A stretch of DNA of 64,000 nucleotides from Meghimatium bilineatum (lineage: Eukaryota; Mollusca; Gastropoda; Stylommatophora; Philomycidae): assembly GCA_034231615.1 (NCBI GenBank), contig CM067302.1, positions 6,945,501 through 7,009,500 of the forward strand, read 5' to 3'. The position numbers and the translations under genes were made by a program. This document shows, piece by piece, positions 10,484-21,575 of this stretch. The notes below the pieces were generated by a model. The model made no database searches. It was given only the letters and a program-made list of their open reading frames with translations, and was not told the DNA's origin. Positions within the stretch are counted from its first letter, which is position 1; each line of letters begins with the position of its first letter.

Positions 10484-11275
10484 CAGCAGAGGTGCTCACA
10501 TTGATGAGAAACATCACCTCATTGGTAGAAAGACAACAGAGGTGCTCACATTGATGAGAAACATAACCTCATTGGTAGAAAGACAACAGAGGTGCTCACA
10601 TTGATGAGAAACATCACCTCATTGGTAGAAAGACAACAGAGGTGCTCACATTGATGAGAAACATCACCTCATTGGTAGAAAGACAACAGAGGTGCTCACA
10701 TTGATGAGAAACATCACCTCATTGGTAGAAAGACAACAGAGGTGCTCACATTGATGAGAAACATCACCTCATTGGTAGAAAGACAACAGAGGTGCTCACA
10801 TTGATGAGAAACATCACCTCATTGGTAGAAAGACAACAGAGGTGCTCATATTGATGAGAAACATAACCTCAGTGGTAGAAAGACAACAGAGGTGCTCACA
10901 TTGATGAGAAACATCACCTCATTGGTAGAAAGACAACAGAGGTGCTCACATTGATGAGAAACATCACCTCATTGGTAGAAAGACAACAGAGGTGCTCACA
11001 TTGATGAGAAACATCACCTCATTGGTAGAAAGACAACAGAGGTGCTCACATTGATGAGAAACATCACCTCATTGGTAGAAAGACAACAGAGGTGCTCACA
11101 TTGATGAGAAACATCACCTCATTGGTAGAAAGACAACAGAGGTGCTCACATTGATGAGAAACATCACCTCATTGGTAGAAAGACAACAGAGGTGCTCACA
11201 TTGATGAGAAACATCACCTCATTGGTAGAAAGACAGCAGAGGTGCTCACATCGCCTCATTGGTAGAAAGACAACA
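10484..11275 (+). repeat. 50-bp minisatellite, about 15-16 units
   Basis: The unit runs from CAACAGAGGTGCTCACATTG through ATGAGAAACATCACCTCATT to GGTAGAAAGA; unit starts are exactly 50 bases apart (10501, 10551). There are 15 near-identical units and a last one with an internal deletion (about 11236-11270). Each unit holds the inverted pair GAGGTG and CACCTC, so single strands could form short hairpins. Confidence 0.95.
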
Positions 11276-13432
11276 TGATGTCCGAAAAGACATAACGACA
11301 AGCACACATATGTAGAATTCTGATCACACCTATATATATATATATCGTAACATGAGTGAGTGGGAAGGATGTCTATACAATACGTAACAGGGTCTGCAGA
11401 AACTGCTCTAATCTTTACAACCTGAACATTAGATTATAAAAGTGGCTTTCATCATTGTTACGCGAATCTCAAACATGATCGTACAGAAGGCATGTGCACT
11501 GATGTTCGCTACGACAGTGCTATAATATCCGATGCTGCACGTACTTGACAGTGGATCGATCAGCCTTTGTGTACAGCTTTCGCTTCCTATTACTTCTCCT
11601 TCTCACTCTGATGTCACCTTCCTCCTCCTGTACTCTTACGCCCCGACGATGATAGCGAAATGTGCATCCGCCGCAGCTTTAGCCAATATCTAAGTGTGTA
11701 TCATCAGTGTGCTACGTCAGATCGTGACCGACTTTAGATTACATAAAGCATGTGGTCTAATCCATAATCGCGTCACAACGCATGGTTGATTCCAGAGATC
11801 CGTTCTTTTAATTGGTCACATTTTGTACAGCCAAACAATGAAAAGATGAATTAGTCAAGGGGAGTAATGCATTAATATATACATTGGGGTCTTTGTTACC
11901 TCTAATATTGTATGGTACTGTGTCCTGATATAACCTAATCGGACTTTGTTGTCCGCTGGTTGAATGGGCACGCCTCTCCAAATGAGAGGTAAACTCAGTA
12001 TCTACTACCCGGTAGTAATGCAGTCGTGGTGTAGTGCGCAGGTCGAATTTAATATAAGGTTGGTCATGGTCTGCTCGTGACCCTTGGCGATAAATTATCT
12101 ACTGATGATCATGGCTTTCATCAAGATCTACTGATCATGGCTTTCATCAAGATCTATTGATCATGGCTTTCAAAATGGCCTTTTAAAATGACTCATACGA
12201 ATATCCCCTTGATTTTCAATGGCTGACACGCAAGTATAATTATAGTGACTAATGAAAATCAAGATAATAGTTACCGAGTCATTAAGAAGAGGTTTACTTG
12301 TCTATTAGAGAAGATGGAGGAGAAGGACGAGATGCAGAAGAAGGGGACAAAAAAGAACACACTAAACCACATTAATTTTCTAAACATCCAACAATAAAAT
12401 GCCGAGAGGTGATCGCCGATACCGGTATTGGAATGATGAGAGACAGCATCCACAAGATAAGTGACAATCCAGAACATCGAGGGGAGGGGGGATGTCTTCA
12501 ATAGATATGCGATTCTGTGTTTTCTCTGTGCGCCCATTGTATTTTTTGTATTGAATGTGTTATTCAATCTATCAATGTCCTGAACTCATTTTGATCCACG
12601 CCCCAATGACATTATGCTTCCACGCACAATAAATACGTTTTTCTTGATAGCCCTGCATGCGAGGGAACGCAATCAAATCAACACAAGAAAGCACACGTTC
12701 CTGCCCGTTATATACATGGCCGCATTACATTACAGCCGAGTTACGGAAGTCAAATGATGATGTTTTTTTTTAATGTGCCATGAAAGTGCTTGCTCGTTTA
12801 TATTTTATAACTGACATTAATATCATGTATTATATATGTCACGAATATGAACAAATTCTATACATGAACACACCAATTCTCCCAGCCGTTACATGTGCAT
12901 CTACCGTCTGATTATTATCTACCACGATGAGGCTCTCACAGGTTCCTCGAAATCATGTGTTCTCAACTCGGTATTCGCCAACTCCATGGTGTTCTCGTAA
13001 TGACAAGTAGTGCTCGTGACATTAGAGTTATAAAGCACTAACCAATCGTGACCATTTACAATTCGAACGTTGTTGTACAAAATAAATAGTATTACTATCC
13101 ACGCCTATGGGGGAGAGGGTAGTGCACGGTGAATATATTTCACCTGAATTCATCATATGATGCTCATAAACTCATGGTTACATGTGACGTGTTCATCGTC
13201 TGAAATGTTTGAGAACCCTCTGATCTAGAATGACGAACCTTAGACGAAACCCGAACAGTAATTGATCATCTTACTACCACTGAAAAAAACACATGGCTCC
13301 AACTGAATACCAATGGAAATATACACGTTGATGGAGAAACTTGATCAGATTTACTAGGTCATGAAGAGTGAAACAAAACTTCACAGAGGTCTCCAACAAT
13401 TAAATACCTGCAGACCACACAAGAATCGTTCA
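11276..13432. other. Unassigned spacer
   Basis: A stretch of more than 2 kb with no recognisable gene or element, apart from the short repeat at 12105-12170 and a (TA)n at about 11332-11345. The minus-strand frame at 12271-12567 has a hydrophobic, low-complexity C-terminal half and resembles no family I know. Confidence 0.5.
12105..12170 (+). repeat. Short 25-bp tandem repeat, 3 units
   Basis: CTGATCATGGCTTTCATCAA recurs three times with intervening GATCTA. Confidence 0.8.
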
Positions 13433-13950
13433 TCCTGTAATAACCTTCTTCCTTTTCTGTTCGCTGTATACCCCTGTATGCCATGCAGCGTCAGGGGTTG
13501 AAAAGTTTCTGAGATGGGTTTTTTTGTGTGCTTCATATGTGTTTGTTTTCGTTGACGCTTTACTTATGTTAACCAACGATTGCAAGGTCTGTCCCTGACT
13601 TTGTATCCATCGTGTCTGTATAGCCATGCTTTTTGAGGGGCACTATCTGATGGTAGTCTGACAGTATGCGAAAATTTGTTGTTTTTTGATGTAATCCAGG
13701 AATGGCATTGAGTCTGTTACTCTCCTGATGTTTTCGTTTCTGATTCTGTCTCGTATTGTTACTCCGAGAATTCTACGTAGAGAAGACATTTCTGTTGTAA
13801 GAAGTTTTCTTTTGGATTCTGGTGTTAGTATCCACGTTTGACATTGGTAGCATAGTGATGGTATGAAGATAGTTTTATATAGTGCAGTTTTGGTGTTCAT
13901 GCTCACATATTTGTTTTTGAAAATAGGAGACATCTGCCCATGATCCGGTT
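13433..13950 (-). mobile_element. Family B LINE 3' fragment
   Basis: The minus strand encodes SPIFKNKYVSMNTKTALYKT, then LCYQCQTWILT, SSLRRILGVTIRDRIRNENI and, after frame changes, the C-terminal HKKTHLRNFSTP region. This matches the order in the B copy at 30740-31445. It is 5'-truncated and frameshifted. Its 5' side abuts a plus-strand RT fragment of another family at 13980. Confidence 0.75.
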
Positions 13951-13979
13951 ATGCTATGTTGCATCCATGTTGGAGTTAC

Positions 13980-14270
13980 TGTAATAACCATCGAAGCTCT
14001 TCTCTACTGTCCATCGTAAGGAAGATATTTGCCACACTACGTTTGAATTGTCTTAGCTCTCATCTTAATAAAGGATTATTTATTACTCGAAGGACAATGT
14101 GGTTTCAGAAAAGAACGTGGAACAAAATAATTACGGTCTTTGCTAAAGACAACTTCACGAACACAGCCAAGAACAACACTGTGACCTGTGTACAGCAATA
14201 ATGGACTTTAAAAAAAGTATTTGAAGCACAGTAAGTAGGATCTGTGCAAGATTATGGCAAAATATGGTTA
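13980..14270 (+). mobile_element. Family O LINE, RT fingers/palm fragment
   Basis: Plus-strand frames encode NNHRSSSLLSIVRKIFATL, a LNCLSSHLNKGL block, QCGFRKER, a stretch like RQLQEK.QE...DLYT and MDFKKSI, and finally MAKYG. This is the conserved start of a LINE RT: the N.R.ISLLS block, the QCGFR block and the D of the VDLTKAFD-type catalytic motif, here degraded to MDFKKSI. The catalytic context is damaged. Only about 95 codons remain, between a B fragment and an E fragment. Confidence 0.65.
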
Positions 14271-14271
14271 C

Positions 14272-14862
14272 ACGCATCACGTGACATTCTTTCCAGAACG
14301 TAGACTTCCTTGTGGATCTCGTGAATTCTCCGTGGTCTCGAGCCAAGTTGTCCTGTCTCTTTTAGTGACATGCGCAGGGCATTCTTCAATGTCTTTTGTC
14401 CAACGGCGTCTTGTGCGACCTTTGCCCATGTTGCCTTCTATCATCCCCTCCTATAACACTCTCTCCATGCCGTCGTTTCTCTTAAAGTTATCCACACACA
14501 AAAAATAGGATCTTTAATAAGATGTTCAGATGTCAGCCTTCCTGAACGTTAATTGTTCTTAACACCTCTTGGTTTGTTTTCCTTGAGGTCCGTGGTATTC
14601 TCAGAACTCTTCTATTGGACTTTAATTCAAATGATTCTCTTGGACACTGTTTTATTTAGCATCCATGCTTCACATCCATATGTCGTCACAGGAAAAGACA
14701 CATGTTCGTAGTAAACGCAACTTGGTTCTTATGTTAGTACCCTGCCAGAGTTTCTTTAGCTGTTTTAATTTTGACAGCGCCATTGCTGTTCCACTCTAAA
14801 TCTCAACTGCGCAGTCACCAGAACTGTTTATATTAGTTCCTAAATAATCAAAATGTGTCCAT
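14272..14862 (-). mobile_element. Family E LINE thumb and 3' fragment
   Basis: Sense is minus. It begins with DYLGTNINSSGDCAVEI (the RT post-palm motif), then an MALSKLKQL block, and runs on to the 3' portion whose plus-strand hallmark is ACATTCTTTCCAGAACG, shared with the E copies at 17808 and 25540. The order of plus-strand motifs (GATTCTC or TCGTGAATTCTC, then a GTCTTTTGTCC-like block) agrees with the other E copies. Immediately upstream in sense lies the tail of a family D element, so the D insertion and this E truncation point coincide. Confidence 0.65.
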
Positions 14863-15205
14863 CTATTGTCTTTCCCAGGTGGTTTATTATCCACTATTGC
14901 CGTTAAGCATTGGGGTGATTGGAGCTCGAGCTTGTGTTCCAAGGCCAGATGTGTGGCCTCGGCTGTGCTATGACCGTGTTTGTTAAGAATATCCCTGACG
15001 TTTTCTATCCATCTTTTTCGTGGTCTTTCTTTGGTTTTGCACTCTGATTTCATTTGGTTATATGTATGTACGGGTAACTTGTCTTGATGCATTCTCATAA
15101 TGTGGCCAAACCACTTGATCAGCTGCCTTTCTATTTGTTCGGTGCAAGGTGTTATACCTATTCTTTCCCTGATGTCTTCACTTCGTAATCTATCGAGCCT
15201 GGTGA
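14863..15205 (-). mobile_element. Family D LINE 3' end
   Basis: The minus strand encodes RMHQDKLPVHTYNQMKSE, RPRKRWIENVRDILNKHGHS, then TAEATHLALEHKLELQSP and the C-terminal DNKPPGKD. The same series occurs at 34455 and 55040. The tail AGACAATAG at the 3' end is the family D hallmark. Conserved basic and aromatic blocks after the RT thumb are present, but no enzyme domain. Confidence 0.8.
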
Positions 15206-15520
15206 TCCCAAAATGATGTCACTTCTTCTAAAGTGTAGTTCATCGTACATCACTAGTTTAGTTTGTTCCTATGTGCCAATGGCGGCACATATGACAGAAT
15301 GCATGTTTCTCCATGACATGCGGTTTGCTGCAAGTTGTAGTTCTTCGGTGGTGTTAATATCCAATGGCATTTCTTCTTTGTTTATTGTTCTTCGTAGTGT
15401 TGCTCTGGGTCTTCCACGTTTTTGTTTTCCTGTCGCAGATAATGACAGCGCTTGGTGGGTAAATCTATTCTCGTCTGAACAAAGCACATGGCCTAAATAC
15501 TGCCAACGTCTTCTTCTAAT
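15206..15520 (-). mobile_element. Family G-like LINE C-terminal fragment
   Basis: One minus-strand frame (15269-15487) encodes GHVLCSDENRFTHQALSLSA in outline, KQKRGRPRATLRRTI, NRMSWRNMHSVICAAIGT and a stop. This is the usual C-terminal layout of RTE-like LINE proteins (a YLGHVLR block, a GRPR.TLRRT block, a W...V.AL block). It is short, with no palm motif. Confidence 0.65.
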
Positions 15521-15569
15521 AATAGTACATCATTACGGACCTCTTATTTGCTAACTATCTCGCTAACTG

Positions 15570-15665
15570 TAGCGGATCTACAAATCTCATAGACAGATCC
15601 TCCAAAGCGTGTACCAAGATTAGATTTACCATTGATACAGAGAAACCAGAAGTCATGTTCCTACC
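15570..15665 (+). mobile_element. Short LINE RT thumb fragment (family N)
   Basis: The plus strand encodes LIDRSSKACTKIRFTIDTEK followed by PEVMFLPP. This fits the motif after YADD in many LINE RTs (a ..A...GL.IN..KTEVM block). Only about 30 codons, so the call is tentative. Confidence 0.45.
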
Positions 15666-15954
15666 ACCATATGACAAAATATATCATAATAATAATAGCA
15701 CCCATAACCCGGAGGGTCGTCACACTGAGACATTTTGTGCAGAAATATCTCCGAGTATATCTATCCTCTACCATCTTGGAAACTACACACCCTGCCCAGT
15801 CCTTCACATCATGTCTTCTTCCACTCTCCACCGTTAAATATATCATGAACTCTGAATAAAGTGAATGATATGGCATTGAAAGTGGTGATGATGAAGTGTA
15901 TACCAAACATTGCATTTTTTTTAATTGTGAAGACAAGTTGTCTAATCGTGTTGT

Positions 15955-16115
15955 GTGATACCATGGTTGCGGCTCTCTGCCTTTAGCACCAGTGATTGCT
16001 AGGGCAGAACTGTGGTCCTGCTCGATGTCAGGGATAGCCCGACCAATCTTAGTTTCCAGCATCTGTTGGCTAGACTAAGTCCCATCTCCACTTCAAGTAG
16101 TTGGCCTCGATGAGG
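15955..16115 (-). mobile_element. 5'-end remnant of the 4-kb LINE family
   Basis: The plus-strand text GTTGCGGCTCTCTGCC, GGGCAGAACTGTGGTCCTGC, CCCGACCAATCTTAGTTTCC and GGCCTCGATGAGG follows the 5' UTR of the LINE at 48331-52384 in the same order, up to the same 5' terminus. No ORF sequence is attached. With the copy at 10140 it is the second 5' end without a body in this window. Confidence 0.7.
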
Positions 16116-16539
16116 AAATGGATGGCATAAAAATTGCATTATCCTACAGACTACACAAGTTAGTGTTACTACCAGTGATGTTGATGCTGGTGAAACATGG
16201 ACAGTATATTTGCATCAAGTGAGATATTACTGCCCCTGAAAGAGCTGTTACCCTTAGCAGTGAAACTATTCTGATTCAGTCACAAATTCATTAGGAAGGT
16301 CGACTGTGCGTATTCAACCATCCGCTGACATTGTCTTCAGTTCTGCACGGTCCCAAGTATATTGGTTGTGTCTCTTCCGTCAACTTTAACAGGACCGAGA
16401 GGGAGTGAATGTATAATGGGAATTACAGGCTATCCGAATACACCGCTCGAGCAGGCAAGCATGTGTCAGGTAAAAAAAACCCATCCAGGCAGGCAAGCAT
16501 GCATCATACACCTAGGTAAAACAAAAACAAACGTTACTC

Positions 16540-16640
16540 ACATTTATTGTGTGTACGGGTCGGAAACATGGATCACAACCAGAAAAGAAATGGAACATTT
16601 TATATCTGAATTGTCTCCGGAGATTTTTTTTATATAACAG
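16540..16640 (+). mobile_element. Possible LINE post-RT scrap (family M)
   Basis: The frame encodes VYGSETWITTRKEMEHF, like the YGCETWT block after LINE RT domains. It is too short to place in a family. Confidence 0.4.
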
Positions 16641-16894
16641 CAATTATATAACACAGGGACATGCTTCCAACAATAATATTCACAGTAGACTCAAGTTGCT
16701 TGACCATATTCAGGCTATGAATAGCAGAAGTGCAACCTAAAACATATACTATATGGAGAACTCTGACATAGTGCTAGAAGAAGAAACAGGATAAAGGTGT
16801 GATACAAAGACGTTAGCAAGTCATTCAATCAATGATTTATTCATGGCTTCCGATAGCTGGCTCAAGATCGTGTTACACGGAGAACATAATCCTG

Positions 16895-17355
16895 TGTAGT
16901 GGTGCTAGAATATTTGAGCGAACAACACTGTTTAGTGATGCTAGGTCATTTGAGAGAACAATCATGTGTAGTGGTGCCAGAACATTTGAGAGAACAATCA
17001 TGTGTAGTGGTGCCAGAACATTTGAGAGAACAATCATGTGTAGTGGTGCCAGAACATTTGAGAGAACAATCATGTGTAGTGGTGCCAGAACATTTGAGAG
17101 AACAATCATGTGTAGTGGTGCCAGAACATTTGAGAGAACAATCATGTGTAGTGGTGCCAGAACATTTGAAATAACAATCATGCGTAGTGGTGTCAGAACA
17201 TTTGAAATAACAATCATGCGTAGTGGTGCCAGAACATTTGAAATAACAATCATGCGTAGTGGTGCTAGAATATTTGAGAGAACAATCATGCGTAGTGGTG
17301 CTAGAATATTTGAGAGAACAATCATGCGTAGTGGTGCTAGAATATTTGAGAACTA
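16895..17355 (+). repeat. 36-bp minisatellite, about 12-13 units
   Basis: The unit is GTGTAGTGGTGCCAGAACAT followed by TTGAGAGAACAATCAT. The first two units are diverged, the middle block is homogeneous, and the last five carry GCG for GTG and GAAATAACA or CTAGAATATT variants. Because 36 is divisible by three, long open frames run through on both strands; these are artefacts of the array, not genes. Confidence 0.95.
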
Positions 17356-17424
17356 AATATATATGAGCAAAAGAACGAAGATTCGAGTGGAACAATTCAG
17401 CGATGTAATGTTCCCAAACATCTG

Positions 17425-17790
17425 GAGGACACAGAGATGTGGTTTTATAGAAGAATATTGAAAATATCATGGACAGATACAAAGAGTAATGCTATAATTC
17501 TACAACTGGTCAACTCAAATAGAGAACTTATTAACTGTATTAGAAGACGACAATCACAGTTTCTGGGTCATGTCATGAGAAGAGGTGGGATGGAGAACAT
17601 CGTAACGACTGGAAAGATAGAGGATAAGACAGACATAGGAAGACAACGTGAGCAAATGTTGGATGGCATGAAAGCATGGTATGATGCAGAATCCTCAGAA
17701 ACTATATTTATATGTATAACAAGCTGAGGACTGTGGAGAGACATGATCGCCTACGCCGGAAGGCATGGTACCAATGAATGAACGAATACA
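17425..17790 (+). mobile_element. Family A-related LINE 3' end (subfamily A2)
   Basis: The plus strand encodes EMWFYRRILKISWTDTKSN, RRRQSQFLGHVMRRGGMEN, TTGKIEDKTDIGRQREQMLD and, after a stop, GLWRDMIAYAGRHGT. It aligns block by block with the C-terminus of the family A ORF at 41168-42916 but differs at many residues, so it is a distinct subfamily or an old copy. The 3' tail is AATGAATGAACGAAT and an (AC)n follows at about 17790-17804. Confidence 0.75.
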
Positions 17791-17807
17791 CACACACACA
17801 CACATAT

Positions 17808-19530
17808 ATCATCATTTGACATATTCTTTCCAGAACGCGGTCTTCCTTACGGATTCTCTGAACACTTCGCGATTCTGTGTGAGATGACCTGCCGTAGCTA
17901 GAGACATGTTTAAACAATCTGATATATCACCGCGCCATCATCATCTTGGGCGTCCTCTTCCCCTGCTGTCGTTAATTCTGTCTTCAGTTATTCATCTCTC
18001 CATGCTGCTATGTCTCTTTATATGACCAAAAATACATAGCTTCCTTGTTACGATGTTGTTACGGAGCCAGTCTCTTAGAAGTTAATTGATCTTAACACTT
18101 CTTGATTTGTCGTTTTAGCTGTCCATGGTATACGTAAAATTCTTCTGTAGCATCTCATTTTGCAAGCAGCGATTCTCTTTGATATTGTTTTATTTAATGT
18201 CCATGCCTCACAGCCGTGTATTGCTACTGGAAATACGCATATTCTGATCTTACATAATGTGGCTATGCTGCTGGTACCTTGCCATAGAATTTTCATTTGC
18301 TCAATGTCGTCATTGCAATTCTTCTATTGATTTCGACAGCGCAGTCTCCTGAACTATTTATGTTTGTGTCCAAATGCTGGAAATTTATTACATCCTGTAG
18401 TTGGAAATTGTCAATTATTATATTTGGCTGTACTTTCACTTTATCCGTTGTCATAATTGTTGTTTTCTTCATTTTTAGATAAAGGCGCTGGGCTTCACCG
18501 TTGTCTTTTGTTGATACTAATATTTCCTTTAGAGCATCTCCGTTTGTTGTTCAGAGAACTGTGTCGTCAGCATATCTCATTTCTGGGATCTGTTGACCGC
18601 CGATGGCAAGAGTTTAGAAGTCTGCATATTTCATTCATTTTTTTTTTGCATTTTGCATTATGTTTTCAGCGTAGATGTTGAACATGTACAGTGATAGTGT
18701 GCATCCTTGCCTAACTCCTTTATGTACATTAAACCAATCTGATATAGATTAAATATGTGCATTTTTTTCAAAAATCCCATGTCGACCATAATTGGCGATG
18801 CCGTACATAATCTACTGCCTTGGTACAGTCGATGAAACATGAGTGTAGGTCTATATTGAATTCCATGCATTTTTCTATAATGGTTCTCATATTGAAGATA
18901 TGGTCTCTGGTGCTTCTTCCGGATCTAAAACCTGCTTGTTCCTCATGAACTTTTACTTCTATCTTATTTTTCATTCTCTTCATTATTATATGCAATAGTA
19001 TTTTACTAGCTTGACTTATCAAAGCGTTAGTTCTGTAGCCGGTTCATAATTGGGGAGCACGGTAGCCTAGTCAATAGCGAGCTTGCTTGCTATCACCGGG
19101 TTACAGCGTGCCGGGTTCGAAACTACGTCCGGACAAAATTAAAAACCGGGTTGTGATTTCTCGCTTGACACGACCACTCCTCCAGTCGACTCAGCTGTAA
19201 ATGAGTATCTGTCGCATGAGTTAGGAGAGGTAAAGACAGCAAGGAAGGGAACTGGCCACTCCACCTACTAGTTGCTGCGGCTTAGTACATGAAGAGTTAT
19301 CTTCATCCCCAACAGCAGGTTGCTGCCATGGGACCTACTTTTACCTTTCTTGTTACATAATTGTAGGTTGCCATTTTATTGGTAAAGGGATAAACTGTTC
19401 TTTTCCAGTCCTTTGGCCATATACCAGTTTTCCAGATCTTGATACAAAGACTATGGTATATAAGGACACTTTCTTCTCCGCATGCCTGGATCATCACTTA
19501 TGTTGTTATCTCATCGCATTCTCATATACC
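17808..19530 (-). mobile_element. Family E LINE, longest copy, split by SINE2
   Basis: Sense is minus, 5' to 3'. Segment 19530-19364 encodes MIQACGEESVLIYHSLC and KIWKTGIWPKDWK. After the SINE, 19044-18780 encodes ISQASKILLHIIMKRM, EEQAGFRSGRSTRDHIFNMR and CFIDCTKAVD (first RT aspartate). Near 18576-18558 comes MRYADDTVL (the YADD box), then thumb and C-terminal blocks such as YGCEAWTLNKTI-like sequence near 18200, ending at a (CAT)n-like tail near 17808. Stops and shifts are scattered through it. The first RT aspartate and YADD remain readable, but no intact ORF does. RTE-like; clade uncertain. Confidence 0.8.
19053..19355 (+). mobile_element. tRNA-derived SINE2 with 8-bp TSD
   Basis: About 303 bp. 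The head GGGAGCACGGTAGCCTAGTC carries an A-box-like stretch, and GGTTCGAAAC at 19114-19123 is a near-perfect B box. The body includes CGACTCAGCTGTAAATGAGT and GAAGAGTTATCTTCATCCCC, and the end is ACCTACTTTTACCTTTCTTG. Direct repeats CATAATTG at 19045-19052 and 19356-19363 bound it exactly. It lies inside the family E LINE, so E is older. A partial antisense copy of its 3' half lies at 45105. Confidence 0.9.
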
Positions 19531-19742
19531 TATATCTAATATACATACGCACGCACACACATTTCCATTGACAAGCGCTAGCTATATTATCTACAAAGAA
19601 TCCTTGGTGGAAAGTAGAAATAATTGATATGGTACAACGGCTGAGCGGACACATACGCAAAATGTAAATTCCACGCCGCAGCATTGATATTGGATTGTGA
19701 TAAAGAATTCATCACGGCAAGCGCATATATGACAGATACAAT

Positions 19743-19865
19743 CCTGCTCAGAGTGTGGGCTCAAAGTTATACTAGCTATCACTCGGTTACAATATGTTAC
19801 AAGCCTGCTCAGAGTGTGGGCTCAAAGTTATACTAGCTATCACTCGGTTACAATATGTTACAAGC
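19743..19865 (+). repeat. 61-bp direct duplication
   Basis: The unit begins CCTGCTCAGAGTGTGGGCTC; copies start at 19743 and 19804 and are essentially identical. Confidence 0.9.
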
Positions 19866-20034
19866 CTGCTATGTTATAATATATTCAGAAATGTGAAAAT
19901 TGAGTTACAGTACTGAGATGATAACTGGATAAAACTGAATAAACTCATTTTACCAAACCCAGTTCTTTCTATTCTATTGGTAACTGAACACACCATCGAC
20001 GATAAGCAGTCTCGGTTCAACAAAGGTCAATTAA

Positions 20035-20150
20035 TCAAGTGCCATGCCGAGTGGCGTAAGCGATCATACTTCTCCACAACTGCCTGTCTCTTATATTGTT
20101 AATACGTTCAGCTGATGACTTCTTTTTGTGCCACAATGACACACAAATTA
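20035..20150 (-). mobile_element. Family A LINE, terminal scrap
   Basis: The plus-strand text GTGCCATGCCGAGTGGCGTA, then CGATCATACTTCTCCACA, is the reverse complement of the family A 3' terminus (compare 382-425). About 60-100 bases are recognisable. Confidence 0.65.
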
Positions 20151-20849
20151 AATTGAGATGTTTATCATGTGAGAGTTAGGAATCCAGATAACAAGGAAGG
20201 CACTGACGGAAACAAAATCCAAGGTTGGCATTAATCATTTGTGATTTTCTGAACCACTGTCGGTACATTCCGGGCATCACTATAGAAGTCAATTGTTTCA
20301 GCAGATAGTAAATAGTGTATAACATAAGAAGATCCGGATACAAGGACAGATGAAGACCTAGAAAAAGATCGACAATATCAAGACAACCCTGAACAAATAC
20401 AGATTCAACGGAGCCAAGACGACACATCTAACCTTGGATAGACAATTAAAGTTCACAGTCACCACCACCACCACGCTCATCGGCAAGTGTGAATATTCTC
20501 ACGATCATCCGCCTACGGATAGGCAATTGTTGTTCGTCCATCACATGATGATGATGACCATTTTTTACATTCACTATAGACAATTTAATTAGAGTTATGT
20601 CCTTGATTATGAGTTCGCAGATGGCTAATGAGCCCTATTCGAGATTTGCCTCTCGCGCTAGTAATAACTAATTCGTCCATTATTTCTTTGTGCTGTATAC
20701 AGTGAATTTCTTTTCTTACCACATTCCCTAGAAGTGTGTTTAGTCTTATGTGGCCTGTTTCAATCTAAAGATGATTGATCTTTCCTCCCACGCTTGTGGA
20801 TGCTATAGTCTTTTTGGTTGCATGGTTATATGCGTGTCACATTGTCACT

Positions 20850-20940
20850 GTTCTTTGATCTTCACATTGTCACTTTTCTTTGCTCTTCACATTGTCACTT
20901 TTCTTTGCTCTTCACATTGTCACTTTTCTTTGCTCTTCTT
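20850..20940 (+). repeat. 25-bp tandem repeat, about 4 units
   Basis: CACATTGTCACTTTTCTTTG plus CTCTT, repeated with few changes. Confidence 0.9.
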
Positions 20941-20949
20941 TCGAAGCAA

Positions 20950-21575
20950 TTCAAAGTTTTCTATGTCTGCAAGATATAGTAAACGGCTACAAACTTCAAG
21001 ACGTTACCACCTTCAAATATCTCGGGTCGTAAATATATGATGATGGCAACTCGAGAAATGAGATTATGCTAAGACTCAAGATGGCTGCCATGGCACGGTT
21101 GAATATGATATGAAAAAGTAAGATCAGTATTACAGTAAAGATCAATTTATTTAGATCACCAAATGCTAAGTAAACTTGTATACGGATGTGAAAGCTGAAC
21201 ACTCAATGCTGACACATACAGAAGGATTCCGGTTTCTTTCTGAAAACAAGTGCTACAGACGTTTGTTAAGAATTAGCTATATAGAACACAATACAAATAT
21301 ATTTGTCCAGCAGCAAATATACGAACTTGCAGATTATCAAGATACTCATTTGGCAATAGTGAAACGACATAAACTTGTATGGTTTAGACATGTAACGAGA
21401 CACGACTCGCGTTCAACAATTATTTTGCAAGGAGCATTCGATGGTGAAAATCCTGGATTGATAGCATCAATGATTTTTCTACACTCCTCCGAATAGCTGA
21501 GGAAAGAGTTGTTTGGAGGGCTTTCAGTGCTGGTGTCTCAAATACCTCTACGAGCTAACGGGTTATATTATTATT
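20950..21575 (+). mobile_element. Family H LINE 3' fragment
   Basis: Plus-strand frames encode NGYKLQDVTTFKYLGS, an NEIMLRLKMAAMARL block, CYRRLLRISYIEHNTN and VKRHKLVWFRHVTRHDS, a typical RTE-like post-palm order. It ends ACGGGTTATATTATTATTAT, that is, a short (ATT)n tail. A better copy of the 3' part lies at 61035. The palm is missing and frames are broken. Confidence 0.75.

Noticed and set aside
10484..11275. Possible hammerhead ribozyme in each 50-bp unit (TTGATGAGAAACATC)
   Set aside because: The core C of CTGATGA is replaced by T, there is no stem II between TGATGA and GAAAC, and no suitable stems I and III flank it.
10484..11275. Tandem arrays read as CRISPR
   Set aside because: Units are contiguous with no unique spacers, no cas genes occur, and the context is animal nuclear DNA.
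16832..17482. Repeat ORFs on both strands (units of SGARTFERTIMC and its antisense)
   Set aside because: Again a 36-bp minisatellite open in several frames; start and stop fall in unrelated flanks.
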